The translations under genes were made by a program, and so were the position numbers. 64,000 bases of DNA, taken from Noviluteimonas sp052115395. Its GTDB lineage: Bacteria; Pseudomonadota; Gammaproteobacteria; Xanthomonadales; Xanthomonadaceae. The stretch's first letter is position 1, and each line of letters starts with the position of its first letter. The DNA lies in the NCBI GenBank assembly GCA_052115395.1, contig JBFRGO010000002.1, one strand, 5' to 3'. The notes under the pieces are model-generated. The model worked only from the letters and a program-made list of their open reading frames with translations, was not told the DNA's origin and made no database searches. Shown piece after piece: positions 1 to 10,100 of the stretch.

Positions 1-589
1 CGCTGCTGCCGACGGAGATGAACTGGAGGAACTCGCCGCGGGTGCGTGCGTCTTCACGGAAGGTCCCGAGCATGGTCGAGGTGACCATGCTGACACCACG
101 CTTGTGGACGCCGCGCGTGGTCATGCATTCGTGCGCGGCCTCCACCACTACGCCCACGCCCAGCGGATGCAGCGCGCGCTGGATGCAGCCGGCGATCTGC
201 GCCGTCATCTTTTCCTGGACCTGGAAGCGGCGCGCATAGGCTTCGACCACGCGCGCGAGCTTGCTGATGCCCACGACCTTGCCCGAAGGCAGGTAGCCCA
301 CGTGCGCGCGGCCGATGATCGGCGCCATGTGGTGCTCGCAGTGGCTCTCGAACTGGATGTCGCGCAGCACGATGAGTTCGTCGTAGCCCTCGACTTCCTC
401 GAAGGTGCGCTGCAGGTAATCGTCGGGATCCAGCGCGTAACCGCTGAACCAGTCCTCGTAGGCCTTGACCACGCGCTTGGGCGTGTCGAGCAGGCCTTCG
501 CGCGCCGGGTCGTCGCCGGACCAGCGCAGCAGGGTGCGCACGGCCTCTTCGGCCTGCGCGCGGGAAACGGAATTGCGTTCGTCGCTCAT
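1..589 (-). CDS. folE: GTP cyclohydrolase I, 3' end cut by window edge
   Basis: Converts GTP to 7,8-dihydroneopterin triphosphate, the first step of tetrahydrofolate and pterin synthesis in the cytoplasm. About 196 residues are visible before the window ends. The ATG at 587-589 begins MSDERNSVSR. Family hallmarks are the zinc-ligand stretch ESHCEHHMAP and the later HECMTTRGV segment carrying the second zinc cysteine. The reading frame is still open at position 1, after GEFLQFISVGSS, which is close to the usual C-terminus of the family, so only a few residues should be missing. The pterin pathway also supplies the cofactor of PhhA, encoded further on. No strong Shine-Dalgarno sequence precedes the ATG. 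The identification is secure. Confidence 0.95.
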   Translation of the reverse strand, partial: MSDERNSVSRAQAEEAVRTLLRWSGDDPAREGLLDTPKRVVKAYEDWFSGYALDPDDYLQRTFEEVEGYDELIVLRDIQFESHCEHHMAPIIGRAHVGYLPSGKVVGISKLARVVEAYARRFQVQEKMTAQIAGCIQRALHPLGVGVVVEAAHECMTTRGVHKRGVSMVTSTMLGTFREDARTRGEFLQFISVGSS

Positions 590-635
590 CGGGGGGCGGC
601 CCTGCTGTCCTGCGGGGGGGCCGCCATGGTACCGG

Positions 636-1106
636 CTAGCGGGGCGGCGGCATGTGCTCGGCCTTGCCGAGCGCTTCCTGCATCGAGCGCCATGCGTGTT
701 CGACCGCCGGGCGCGCCTCGAGCCACGCCATGCGCGACCCGAAGTGCGCATTGGACTCCCAGGCCCCCTGCAGGATCGATTCGGATTCCTGGAAGGTCTC
801 TTCGCCGTAGCGTTCGTAGGTTTCCAGGCCGTAGCGGTAGGCCGGCGCGTAGTCGTGCCAGGTATATCCGGCGCGGTAGTACGGCATCGACTGGTAGATC
901 TGTTCGAAGTGGCCCAGGTTCTCGCGCCGGTCGCGCGCCTCGGCGATGCGGTCGCCCGCGGTGGCGCCCAGGGCCACGCCGACGATGCCGCCGACCGCCA
1001 TGCCCGGCGGGCCCGCGACCACGGCGCCCAGCGCCGCGCCCGCCGCACCGCCCGCGAGGGCTGCGCCGGAGGTACCGACCACGTGGTCCTTTCGGAGAAT
1101 GCTCAT
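636..1106 (-). CDS. Glycine-zipper hypothetical protein, paralogue 1
   Basis: A 156-residue protein of unknown function. The N-terminal third (residues about 12-55) is a run of Gly/Ala-rich GxxxG repeats typical of glycine-zipper segments that pack in membranes. The C-terminal half is soluble-looking and aromatic, with a DYAPAYRYG motif followed by a Trp- and Glu-rich stretch. It shares this whole layout with the gene at 1279-1740, so the two form a tandem duplication. A GGAG about ten bases before the ATG supports the start. No signal peptide is obvious. Proteins of this type are usually annotated only as glycine-zipper or hypothetical proteins, and I cannot assign a role. Confidence 0.8.
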   Translation of the reverse strand: MSILRKDHVVGTSGAALAGGAAGAALGAVVAGPPGMAVGGIVGVALGATAGDRIAEARDRRENLGHFEQIYQSMPYYRAGYTWHDYAPAYRYGLETYERYGEETFQESESILQGAWESNAHFGSRMAWLEARPAVEHAWRSMQEALGKAEHMPPPR

Positions 1107-1173
1107 GGGCGCGCTCCATGTGTCGAGCTTCGAAAACTAGGCGCGGATGCGTTCAAGGCCGGTGAAGTCATCC

Positions 1174-1203
1174 AAAAAGCAAAGGCCGCACGTGGCGGCC
1201 TTT
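1174..1203 (-). terminator. Rho-independent terminator after glycine-zipper paralogue 2
   Basis: Read on the minus strand, the stem AAAGGCCGC/GCGGCCTTT is followed by GCTTTTTGG. It lies in the gap downstream of the 1279-1740 gene and upstream of the 636-1106 gene, so the two paralogues are probably transcribed separately or with attenuation between them. Confidence 0.75.
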
Positions 1204-1278
1204 GCGTCCGGGTTCCCCCGGCTCGTCTTGCGGCGCGTTCGCACCGCGAGTCCTTGCTAGCGAGAATGCTGCAAGCGA

Positions 1279-1740
1279 TCAGCGACCGTCGCGGTCGGCG
1301 TCGCCCGGCATGGCGCGTTCGACGTAATGCCAACCGTCGCGCACCGCACCCTTCGCTTCAGCCCAAGCCAGGCGCGAATTCGCCTTGCCCGATTCCCAGC
1401 CGCGCTGCAGGTCGGGTTCGACGTCGTCGAACTTCTGCCCGCGGTACTGGCCGTAGGTATCGTAGCCGTACTTGTAAGCCGGCTCGTAATCGGACCAGTC
1501 GCCGCTCTTGTTGTAGTAAGCGGTGTCGCGGTACGAGGTCTTCCAATGGTCGTTGTAAGCGGTCGGGTTGACGGCTTCGGCGATCGAACCGCCGGCCTTC
1601 GCACCGAGCACGCCACCGGCGATCGCGCCGACCACGGTACCGACCGGGCCAGCTGCCGAACCCACGGCCGCACCCGTGACGGCGCCCGTCACTGCACCCG
1701 TGCCTTCACCGATGCTGTGGTCCTTTTTGATGTCGCTCAT
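1279..1740 (-). CDS. Glycine-zipper hypothetical protein, paralogue 2
   Basis: A 153-residue protein, MSDIKKDHSIGEG at the N-terminus, unknown function. It repeats the architecture of its neighbour: a short charged start, a Gly/Ala-rich GxxxG segment (residues about 12-58), then a DYEPAYKYG motif and a conserved tail with LQxxWE, SRxAW and a second Trp. The start is chosen at 1740 because AGGAG lies about eleven bases upstream; a longer in-frame extension has no such site. A terminator follows at 1174-1203. The conserved aromatic tail, retained in both copies, suggests a real shared function that the sequence alone does not reveal. Confidence 0.82.
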   Translation of the reverse strand: MSDIKKDHSIGEGTGAVTGAVTGAAVGSAAGPVGTVVGAIAGGVLGAKAGGSIAEAVNPTAYNDHWKTSYRDTAYYNKSGDWSDYEPAYKYGYDTYGQYRGQKFDDVEPDLQRGWESGKANSRLAWAEAKGAVRDGWHYVERAMPGDADRDGR

Positions 1741-1904
1741 TGTGCTTTTGCTCCTGACTCGTGGGGGACGCTCGCGCTTTGATCGCGAGGTGCGCAAGTT
1801 AGGAACTGCGTGGTGCAGCGACAGTGAAGGCAATGGCGTTTTTGTTGAACGCAAGGCAACGCACGCGCGCTGGCGTGTTCAGAAATTCGTGCGCAACGAA
1901 ATCG

Positions 1905-3659
1905 TCACGCCTCGCGCAATCGCCGCGCCAATCCCGACACGCGTTGCGCGCGCACCGACAGCGCTTCGCGCAGGACGGTTTCCGAAGCGCACAGGTGCAG
2001 CGCGTCGCGCGCACGCGTGATCGCGGTGTAAACGAGTTCGCGCGACAGCGTGCGTGCGAACTGGCGCGGCAGTTGCAACCAGACCGTGTCGAACTCCGAG
2101 CCCTGCGCCTTGTGCACGGTCATCGCGAACGCACCGGCATGCGCGGGCAGCGCCGCCGGATGGAACGGCCGCAAGCCTGCCGCAGTGCGGAACCACACGA
2201 CGCTCCCGTCTTCGCCGCGCAGGCACAGGCCCAGGTCGCCGTTGAACAGGCCATGCCGATAACTGTTTTCCGTCACCGCCACCAGGCGCCCGTGGAAATA
2301 CGGATCGCGCTGCGCGCCGGCCAGCGCTTCTTCGATGCGTGCATTCAGCGCGATCGCACCCTGCGCACCGTTGCGCAAGGCCGTGAGCAAGCGCGCACGC
2401 TGGGCGATGTCGAGCGCATGTTCGATCTGATCCGGTGCGTCCGCATCGACGGCGCCGAGCGCACGCCACGGTGCGAGCAAGGTGTCGCGCAACTGCGGCG
2501 CGAGCGGGTCGATCGCCGCTTCGTGGAAGTGGACGTTGCGCAAGGTGCCACCGCGCAGCAATGCGAGGGTTTGCTCCGCATCGCCCTCGCGTACGGCGGC
2601 GGCGAGCGGTGCGAGGTCGAACGCATCGACCTGGCGATAGGTGCGCTGCAACGCGACGCGCAAGCCCTGGAAGTGGCGCGGCGTGGCAATCGGCGCGGCC
2701 AGTGCTTCGAGCGTGGTGTCGCTTGCGGCCTCGACGGTGGTCGCGGCATCGGCGATGGCGGCGAGCACGTCGCCGGCTTCCACCGACGGCAACTGATCGC
2801 GATCGCCGAGCAGCACAAGGCGGGCGCCTTCGGGCACGGCTTCGACGAGTTTGCACATCAGCGGCAGATCGACCATCGAGGCTTCGTCGACGACGATGAT
2901 CTCGTGCGGCAACGGCAGGTCGCGGCCATGACGGAACTGCGGGCGGTCGGGAATCGCGCCGAGCAGGCGATGCAGCGTCGAAGCGTCGGCGGGCAGCGCA
3001 TCGCACAGCGCGGGGTCGAGGCCGGCTTCGCGCAAGGCATCGACGGCGAAGCGAAGGCTCTGCGCCATGCGGTCGGCGGCGCGGCCGGTTGGCGCAGCCA
3101 ATGCGATGCGCAACGTGCGGCCCTCGCGCTGCGCCTGCGCGACGGCGAGCAACAGCATGCGCGCGATCGTGGTCGTCTTGCCCGTGCCCGGGCCACCGGT
3201 GACGAGCAGCAAGGGATGGCGCAATGCGAGTGCGGCCGCGCGGGCCTGGTGTGCGTCGCGTGCATCTGCGGGGAACAAGCGTTCGAAGACCGGCGCGAGC
3301 GCAGCGATGTCGTCGGCGTCGATCGTCGCCGCGGCGATGCGGCGCAATCCATCGGCGAGCCGGCGTTCGTATTCGCGGTAACGGCGCAGGTAAAGCAGAT
3401 CGCCTTCGAGCACGAGCGGCAGGCCCGGATCGGCCACCGCATCGGCGGCGGGACGTGCGACCCAACGCGACACGGAGAGCGCATCGCGCAGGCCCGCATC
3501 GCCTTCCAGATCGAGCGCAGCGTGCCCCTGCGCGATCGCGAATGCAGCGCGCGCGGCGGCATCGATCACGCGCGGATCGGCGTCGGGCTCGCGGCGCGCC
3601 AACGTCTGCGCGAAGGCGAGGTCGAAGGCGCGCGGCAGGTCGTCGCGTTGCGCGCTCAT
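1905..3659 (-). CDS. recD: Exodeoxyribonuclease V alpha subunit
   Basis: RecD is the fast 5'-3' helicase of the RecBCD complex, which processes double-strand breaks in the cytoplasm. The 584-residue protein has an N-terminal region, then a Walker A motif GGPGTGKT at residues 155-162, a Walker B motif VVDEAS, and C-terminal superfamily-1 motifs TVHKAQGSEF and YTAITRAR. Length and motif order fit RecD. Its ATG overlaps the recB stop codon by four bases (ATGA), so it is the last gene of a coupled recC-recB-recD operon. No terminator is evident in the 164-base gap that follows it. Confidence 0.96.
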   Translation of the reverse strand: MSAQRDDLPRAFDLAFAQTLARREPDADPRVIDAAARAAFAIAQGHAALDLEGDAGLRDALSVSRWVARPAADAVADPGLPLVLEGDLLYLRRYREYERRLADGLRRIAAATIDADDIAALAPVFERLFPADARDAHQARAAALALRHPLLLVTGGPGTGKTTTIARMLLLAVAQAQREGRTLRIALAAPTGRAADRMAQSLRFAVDALREAGLDPALCDALPADASTLHRLLGAIPDRPQFRHGRDLPLPHEIIVVDEASMVDLPLMCKLVEAVPEGARLVLLGDRDQLPSVEAGDVLAAIADAATTVEAASDTTLEALAAPIATPRHFQGLRVALQRTYRQVDAFDLAPLAAAVREGDAEQTLALLRGGTLRNVHFHEAAIDPLAPQLRDTLLAPWRALGAVDADAPDQIEHALDIAQRARLLTALRNGAQGAIALNARIEEALAGAQRDPYFHGRLVAVTENSYRHGLFNGDLGLCLRGEDGSVVWFRTAAGLRPFHPAALPAHAGAFAMTVHKAQGSEFDTVWLQLPRQFARTLSRELVYTAITRARDALHLCASETVLREALSVRAQRVSGLARRLREA

Positions 3660-6600
3660 GCGGTGCCTCCGAGCAAATCGTCGACGGCGTGGATCAGCGC
3701 GGGCGACAAGTCGGGAACCGCGATGCCGCGTTGCGGATCGGCCGCATCGAGCCCGCGACAGAACAGATAGCGCACGCCACCGAAGGCCGCCGTCGCCGCT
3801 TCACGACTGCCCAGGCGCATGCGCAACCAGCGATGCACGGCCACGGCATAGAGCAGGGCCTGCAGATCGTATTCGCTCGAAGCCATGGCTTGCGCCAGCG
3901 TTGCTGCGTCCCATCCCGGCAGGCGATTGGATTTGTAGTCGATGACATACACAAGGCCATCGACGCGATAGGTCAAGTCGATCTTGCCGGTCATCAGGCC
4001 GCTGAGTTTCGGCCACGCGCCGAAATCGCGACGCCCCACGGCGATTCCGTGTTGCTGCAACAAGGAGAGCAATGCAGGCGCGTCCGCGTCGGCGAGGGTG
4101 AAATGGAATTCGAGCTCCGCGATGCGCGCGCTGGCCGGCACGTCGCACAAGCGCACGCCCTCGGGCAACGGCGCGGTGAGCGTGCGCGCGATCAGCGGCG
4201 CGAGCTCGCGCACACCGGCGTCGAAATCGCTCTCCGGGTAATCCTGGGAACGCAGGGCATCGCACAGGAATGCGCGTTGCTCGGCGGGCATCGCCTCCGG
4301 ATCGCTCCACGCGGCGAAGTCCACGTGCTCGAGCGCGTGGTGCAAGGCGTTGCCGAAGCGCGTGCCGGAGAAACGCAGCAGGGCGGGGTCGACGGTCTCG
4401 AAGACGGCGAGCGGGCGTTCGTCGTCGGCCGGCGATTCCTCGGCGAGCGCCTGCGCGCCGTGTGCGTGCTGGCGATGCAATTGGGAGAAGCTGTGGATCC
4501 ACCAGTCGCGGCGCAGGCGGCGATGCGGCGTGCGCGGCGCGGGGATGGCGTCGGGCACGGCGGGGCGCAGGCGCGTATCGTCGGTCGTGTCTTCCGGCGC
4601 GCGCACGTCGATGTTGCCGTCGATCAGATCGGCGCGGGGCAGCACGCCGCCGAACAGGCGATGCAGCGAGGATTGCGCATTGGACGCGAGCGGCCCGGTC
4701 GTGAGCCACATCGCATCGCGTGCGCGCGTCAGGCCGACGTACAACAGGCGCATGTCCTCGGCGGCGTCTTCGCGCTTCGCGGCCTGGTTCGCGTCGTCCC
4801 ACGACGGTGCGCCGGAATGACGTTCGCGGGTCTTCCACTGGCGCACGCGTTGGCCGCTGTCATCGTGATATTGCACGACGCGCGCCTTCCCGCCATTGAC
4901 GCGACCGATGCCGGCGAAGGGCAGGAAGACCAGCGGGAATTCCAGGCCCTTGCTCTTGTGCAGCGTGAGGATCTGCACGCGGCTGGCGTCGGACTCCAGG
5001 TTGGGCCACTGCGTTTCGTCCTCGCGGTCGGCATGCGCGATGGCGGCGCGCAACCAATCGACCTGGCCTTGCGGGCCGAGGCGATGCGCGCGGACTTCCT
5101 GCAATTGCTCGGACAGCTGCAACAGATGCGTGATGCGCCGTTCGCCATCGGCGAAGGCGAGCATGCGTGCCGCCTCACGCGCGACGACATCGGCCAGCAT
5201 CGGCTGCGGGCCATGCGATTCCCAGCGCAGGCGCCAGTCGGCGAGATCCTGCTGCCAACGACGACGCGCGTCGCCATCGGCCTCGCGCGCTTGCAATGCA
5301 GCGGCGTCGTAACCGAACAGTGGCGTGGCAAGCACGGCGCGCAGGCGCCGCTCGTCGCCGGGCGTCGACAAGGCAAGCAGCAACGCGAGCAACTGTTGCG
5401 CCTCCTCGGTTTCGTAAAGGCTGCCGCGGCCGGCGCTGACGGCGGGCACGCCGAGATGCGTCAATGCATCGCGGATCGCGATGCCTTCGCGATGGCTGCG
5501 CACGAGGACGGCGCAATCGCGCGGTTCGATCGGCCGCTGTGCATCCCCATCGCGCCGTGTGGCGCGGCCTTCGCGGGCGCGCACGAGCAGGTCGCGGATC
5601 GCGCGGGCGCAACTGCGCGCGGCGCCGTCGATCGATTCCTGCGCAGTCCACTTGCCGCCGACCTTCGCGGGAAGTTCCTGCACGATGATCGCCGGCGCGG
5701 GCGCACCATCGACAAGGAAGTCGGAGTCGGAGGCGCGACCGCCGGCTTGCGTCGGCGCGAAGGCGATGCCGTCGCCGAGCAAATCGGCCGGCGCGGCATC
5801 GAACACCGCGTTCACCGCTTCGAGCACGCAGGGCCGCGAACGGAAATTGCGATCGAGCGGCGCGGCGAGCGCTGCGGTCGAGCGCGCGTCCAGGTAGGTT
5901 TGCACATCGCCGCCGCGGAAGCGGTAGATCGCCTGCTTCGGATCGCCGACGAGCAGCAGGCCGCCTTCGCCGAACAGGCGCGAGAAGATCGTCCACTGGC
6001 GCGCGTCGGTGTCCTGGAATTCGTCGACGAGCACGAGCGGGAACTGCGCGCGCAGGGCCTCGACCAAGGCCGCTGCGACGTCCGGGGTTTCCAAAGCGGC
6101 GAACACCGCATCGACGAGGTCGTCGAAGTCGCGCACGTTCGCGTCGCGCTTGATCGCCTGGTCCTGGCGACGCGCATCGGCGCGCAGGGCGTGCAGCAGG
6201 AACAGATCCACGCCTTCGCTCGCGCAGACGAAGGCTTGCACCGCATCGCCGATGGACAGCTGCGGCGCCATCGCCTGCTTGGTCGGCGGGCAGCACTTCA
6301 CCAGGCCCGTCGGCGTGAGCGAGGCGAGGTCTTCGTGCGGGTGCGGCGCGGCGTCGGATTGCGCGGCGAACCATTGCCAGATCGCTTCGAACGGCAAGGC
6401 TTCCTTGCCCGACTTGAGGATGCGCTTGGTCGCGGCCAGGCGCAGGGCTTCGAGGTCCTGGTCGCCGTGCAAGCGGAATTGTTCGCGCAGGTGGCGCCAT
6501 GCGGCGTCGCGGCGCGCGATCGCATCGCCCGACGGCGGCGGCGGAAGCAGCGGCTCCAGCGGCAACAGATCGCGCAATGCCTTGGCCAGATCGTCGACAT

Positions 6601-7159
6601 CTCCGAAAGTGCGCTGCAGGAAGTCGGCGCCTTCGGCGCTGCGCGAGTGCGTGCGCCAGAGCACGACGGCCAGGCGATCGCGTTGCGCGGCGTTGCCCGG
6701 CTCGATGTCGGTGCGCAATAGCGGTTGGCCGGCCAGCAGCGCGTGTTCGGCGAGCAGGCGTTGGCAGAAACCGTGGATGGTGGTGATCGCGGCGAGGTCG
6801 AGATCGCGTACGGCGCGCTGCAGGCGCAAGCGAAGCGCGGGCAGCGGTTCGTCGCGCAAGGCATCGCGCAACAGTTGGCGCAGGAGTCGGGTTTCTGCGT
6901 CGTCGCTTGCGGTATCGGCCTCGTCGCGCCATTCGAGGGCGAGTTGCGCGGCGCGCTGCAGGCGCAGGCGCACGCGTTCGTGCAATTCCTGCGTCGCGGC
7001 GACGGTGTAGGTGACCGCGAGGATCTGCGGCACCTGCAGGCGCTGCGCAATCACCGCGCGCGCGAACAGCCCCGCGAGCGCATACGTCTTGCCGGTGCCC
7101 GCGCTGGCTTCGACCAGGCTGCGCGCATCCAGCGGCGTGTCGAAGACGGTGGCGCTCAT
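3656..7159 (-). CDS. recB: Exodeoxyribonuclease V beta subunit
   Basis: RecB carries the 3'-5' helicase and the single nuclease centre of RecBCD. The 1167-residue protein starts with Walker A EASAGTGKT at residues 18-26, has the UvrD-type motifs LVDEFQDTD, GDPKQAIYRFRGGD and TLHKSKGLEF, and ends in a PD-(D/E)XK nuclease domain. The nuclease residues are visible as GNALHH, GKIDL and VIDYKSNR. It overlaps recC by four bases upstream and recD by four bases downstream. All helicase and nuclease motifs are intact, so the complex should be fully active rather than a recombination-only variant. Confidence 0.97.
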   Translation of the reverse strand: MSATVFDTPLDARSLVEASAGTGKTYALAGLFARAVIAQRLQVPQILAVTYTVAATQELHERVRLRLQRAAQLALEWRDEADTASDDAETRLLRQLLRDALRDEPLPALRLRLQRAVRDLDLAAITTIHGFCQRLLAEHALLAGQPLLRTDIEPGNAAQRDRLAVVLWRTHSRSAEGADFLQRTFGDVDDLAKALRDLLPLEPLLPPPPSGDAIARRDAAWRHLREQFRLHGDQDLEALRLAATKRILKSGKEALPFEAIWQWFAAQSDAAPHPHEDLASLTPTGLVKCCPPTKQAMAPQLSIGDAVQAFVCASEGVDLFLLHALRADARRQDQAIKRDANVRDFDDLVDAVFAALETPDVAAALVEALRAQFPLVLVDEFQDTDARQWTIFSRLFGEGGLLLVGDPKQAIYRFRGGDVQTYLDARSTAALAAPLDRNFRSRPCVLEAVNAVFDAAPADLLGDGIAFAPTQAGGRASDSDFLVDGAPAPAIIVQELPAKVGGKWTAQESIDGAARSCARAIRDLLVRAREGRATRRDGDAQRPIEPRDCAVLVRSHREGIAIRDALTHLGVPAVSAGRGSLYETEEAQQLLALLLALSTPGDERRLRAVLATPLFGYDAAALQAREADGDARRRWQQDLADWRLRWESHGPQPMLADVVAREAARMLAFADGERRITHLLQLSEQLQEVRAHRLGPQGQVDWLRAAIAHADREDETQWPNLESDASRVQILTLHKSKGLEFPLVFLPFAGIGRVNGGKARVVQYHDDSGQRVRQWKTRERHSGAPSWDDANQAAKREDAAEDMRLLYVGLTRARDAMWLTTGPLASNAQSSLHRLFGGVLPRADLIDGNIDVRAPEDTTDDTRLRPAVPDAIPAPRTPHRRLRRDWWIHSFSQLHRQHAHGAQALAEESPADDERPLAVFETVDPALLRFSGTRFGNALHHALEHVDFAAWSDPEAMPAEQRAFLCDALRSQDYPESDFDAGVRELAPLIARTLTAPLPEGVRLCDVPASARIAELEFHFTLADADAPALLSLLQQHGIAVGRRDFGAWPKLSGLMTGKIDLTYRVDGLVYVIDYKSNRLPGWDAATLAQAMASSEYDLQALLYAVAVHRWLRMRLGSREAATAAFGGVRYLFCRGLDAADPQRGIAVPDLSPALIHAVDDLLGGTA

Positions 7160-10100
7160 GCGTACGCCTCCGGGTCGAGCGGCGTTGCATCGGCCAATGC
7201 ACTGAACAGCGAGACGGACAGCAACTTGAAACGGGTCAGCGACTGTTCGTCTTCATCGAAGAACGGGTCGCGACCGCGCAAGGCCACGCGCGTGGCGGGG
7301 GAGGCTTCCGCGCGGCCGGCGCCATCGAACTGCGTGCCGGTCCAGGTTTCGCGTGCGGACTTGGTCGCGGCCGCGATCGCCGCGTCGTCGTATCGGCCAT
7401 CGAGTTTGCGCACGAAGCAGTGGCCGCTTTTCGGCAGGAACACTTGCGGGGCGCGCAACGCGGCGTCGTGCCAGCCGAAGAACGAGTCGAGCGCGGCGGC
7501 GGCGCGTTTGGGCGTCGGCGGCTTGCGCTCGACCCAGGCCGGCGGCGATTCCTTGTTCTCGCGCGCCAGTTCGAAGAACTTGATGCCGGCGACCGCGGCG
7601 CACAGGCGCTCCAGCCCGTGCCGCACGGCGTGTCCCCCATGCAGGCCGTCGGGCCGCAACACCACGCGCAACACGCCCGGCCGATGCACGCCGTCGAAGG
7701 TTCCGCGCAAGGCGCCGGCGCTGGATTCATGCGCGAAGGGCACGCGCGTCGCGCGATCGCCGAAGCCCTTGTCGAGCGCCATCTGCGCGAAGGGCGCGAT
7801 CTCCTCGAGCAGATCGGCCACTTGCCCGCGACCGTCCGCACCGGGCGCGATCAGCGCGCGCGCAAGCAGGCGCGCGTGCAGGGCGTGCGCGTCGGGCCGG
7901 CCGCTCGCGCGCATCCAGGCATCAAACACCGCATGCCGCAGCGCGTATTGGCCGAGCGCATCGGGCGCGCCAAGCGGCTCGTGCTCCGCCAGCGGCGCTT
8001 CGTCTTCCGGGAGGCGCAGCTGCAAGCCTTCCTGCAGGTACACCGCGTGCGGCCGCATCATCGAACGGCGCAGGCGATCGAGCGACAGCGCGCCGCGCTC
8101 GTTCTCCGATGGCGGCAACCACAGGGTGGGCGGCGCGAACACGGGCGTGTCGTCGACGCCTGCGGTTTCTTCGGAGGCCGCGCGCCAGCGTGCGTCGTAG
8201 CTGAAACGGCGCGGTTCCACCGTCCCGCCCGCGTGCGCGGCGCCGAAAGCCGCGGGTGCGAATGGTTGCAACGCATGGCGAACGACGAGGGATTCGCGCA
8301 CGTGTTCGGCATCGCCTGCGTGGTACGCGGCCGCGGCATCGAGCAGTTCGGCGACGAGCGTCGAAGGTTCGCGCCGGCTGTTGTCGCGCGGGTCCATGCC
8401 GCACCAGCTGAGCGACAACACGCGACCGGCCGATGCGAACAGCTGCAGGAACAGATAGCGGTCGGCATCGCGCCGCGAGGGGTCGCCCTTGCGGCGATCG
8501 GCCGTGCCGAGCGCGTTGGCGATGCGATTGATCGGGTCGCGGCCTTCGCGCGCGGGGAAGGCCTCCGCATCCATGCCGAGCAGGCAGGTGACGCGGAAGG
8601 GGATCAGGCGCATCGGCACCATGCGGCCGAAGCAGATTCCGCCGGAAAGGAAGGGCGCACGCGCATCGGCCTGGCCGAGTTCGTCGCGCAATTGTTCGAG
8701 GACCACGACGTGTTCGACCGGCGTGTCGTAGTGCGCACGCGCCGCGCCGTCGGCGAAGCGCCCGATGGCGTCACGCAGGCGACGCAGGATGGCTGCATCG
8801 CTGCTGTCGCGCGCTGGCGCGAAGGCCTCGTCGAGCAAGCGGTGCAGCACCGTCGCCCAGGCCGCGGGCGGATGCGGGCCGGCGAGACGGCTGCGCATCT
8901 CACGCAGCATCGCGACGCAGCGCAGCAGCGCATCGAGTGCTTCGGCGGCCTGGCCTTCGAGCTCCGGCCATGGCGCGACGCCTGCGATGTCTTCGTCCTC
9001 GCCGCTCGCATAGCCCAACAGCAAGCGGTCGATCGCGAATTCGATGGTGAACGCGTCGCCGTCGGCGCCGTGGCGCGCGCGATCGGCAGCGTCGAGGCCC
9101 CAGCGCGCGCCGGCATTTTCGAGCCAATCCTGCACGCGCATGCGGTCGGCATCTTCCAGGCCGAAGCGCGCGGCGATCGCGGGCACGGCGAGCAGGTCGA
9201 GCAGATCGGCGAGCGAGGGCGCGTGCAGCGGCAGTTCCAGCAATCGCAGGAAGGCTTCGGCCACGGGCGCGGTCGCCAGCGGACTGGTGTCGGCAATCGT
9301 GTACGGCAACTCGCGCGGCGTGCCGAGTGCGCCGCCGAACACCGCTTCGATATGTGGCGCGTACGCATCGACATCCGGCGCGAGCACGGCGATGTCGCGC
9401 GGCTGCAGGTCCGGTTGTTCTTCGAGCAGCGCGCGCAGTTGATCGTGCAGCACCTGCACTTCGCGCAGGCGCGTATGGCAGGCGTGGAATTGGAGGCTCG
9501 CGTCGCGCACGTCGACGCGCGGCCGCGGCCATGCGGCCTCGTCGCTGTCGTGCAGCGGCGCGCGGTTGTCGAGCAGGTCGGCCTGCATGCGGCCGAGCAG
9601 CGTGTCGCGCGGGGGTTCGACGAAAGGCGCGAGATCGAACGATGGCGTGGCGATCTCGCCGCCGACGAGCATCGCGACGAAATCGCGCCCCGCTTGTCCC
9701 CACGCGGCGAGCAACGGATTGGGCGGCGTGTCGTTCGCGCCGAGGTAGGCCTCGTCGGTGGTCGGCGTGTACGCGGACCAGCGCTGGAGGTCGCCCCAGA
9801 ATCCGCGGGCGGGCGAATGGAGGAAGAAATGTTGCGTGCCCGCGCGCGCCTGGCTGGCGATCACCTGCAACACATCAGGCGAAACGTTCTGGCACGCGAA
9901 GACGAACAGGCGCGGCGGAAGGCCTTGCGGCGCTTCGGGGCCCTCGGGGCCGAAACGCGCGAGGAAGTCGCCGATGCGCCGCGCGCGATGCGCCTTGTCG
10001 CGGGCGATCGCGCGCCACAGCGTCGCTTCCCAATCGTCCTTCGGCGCGCGGCGCTCCCAGGCGAGCAGCCAGTCGCGGCGCCAGGCCTGGTACTTCTCGA

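Noticed and set aside
1076..1087. GACCACGTGGTC palindrome as a third parS site
   Set aside because: Only the CACGTG core matches; the outer arms differ from GTTCC/GGAAC, and it lies inside a coding gene far from the origin.
3224..6721. Very long plus-strand ORF (1165 codons) opposite recB
   Set aside because: Arg/Gly/Ala-rich low-complexity translation with no family motifs, exactly antisense to a clear recB. A typical high-GC shadow frame.
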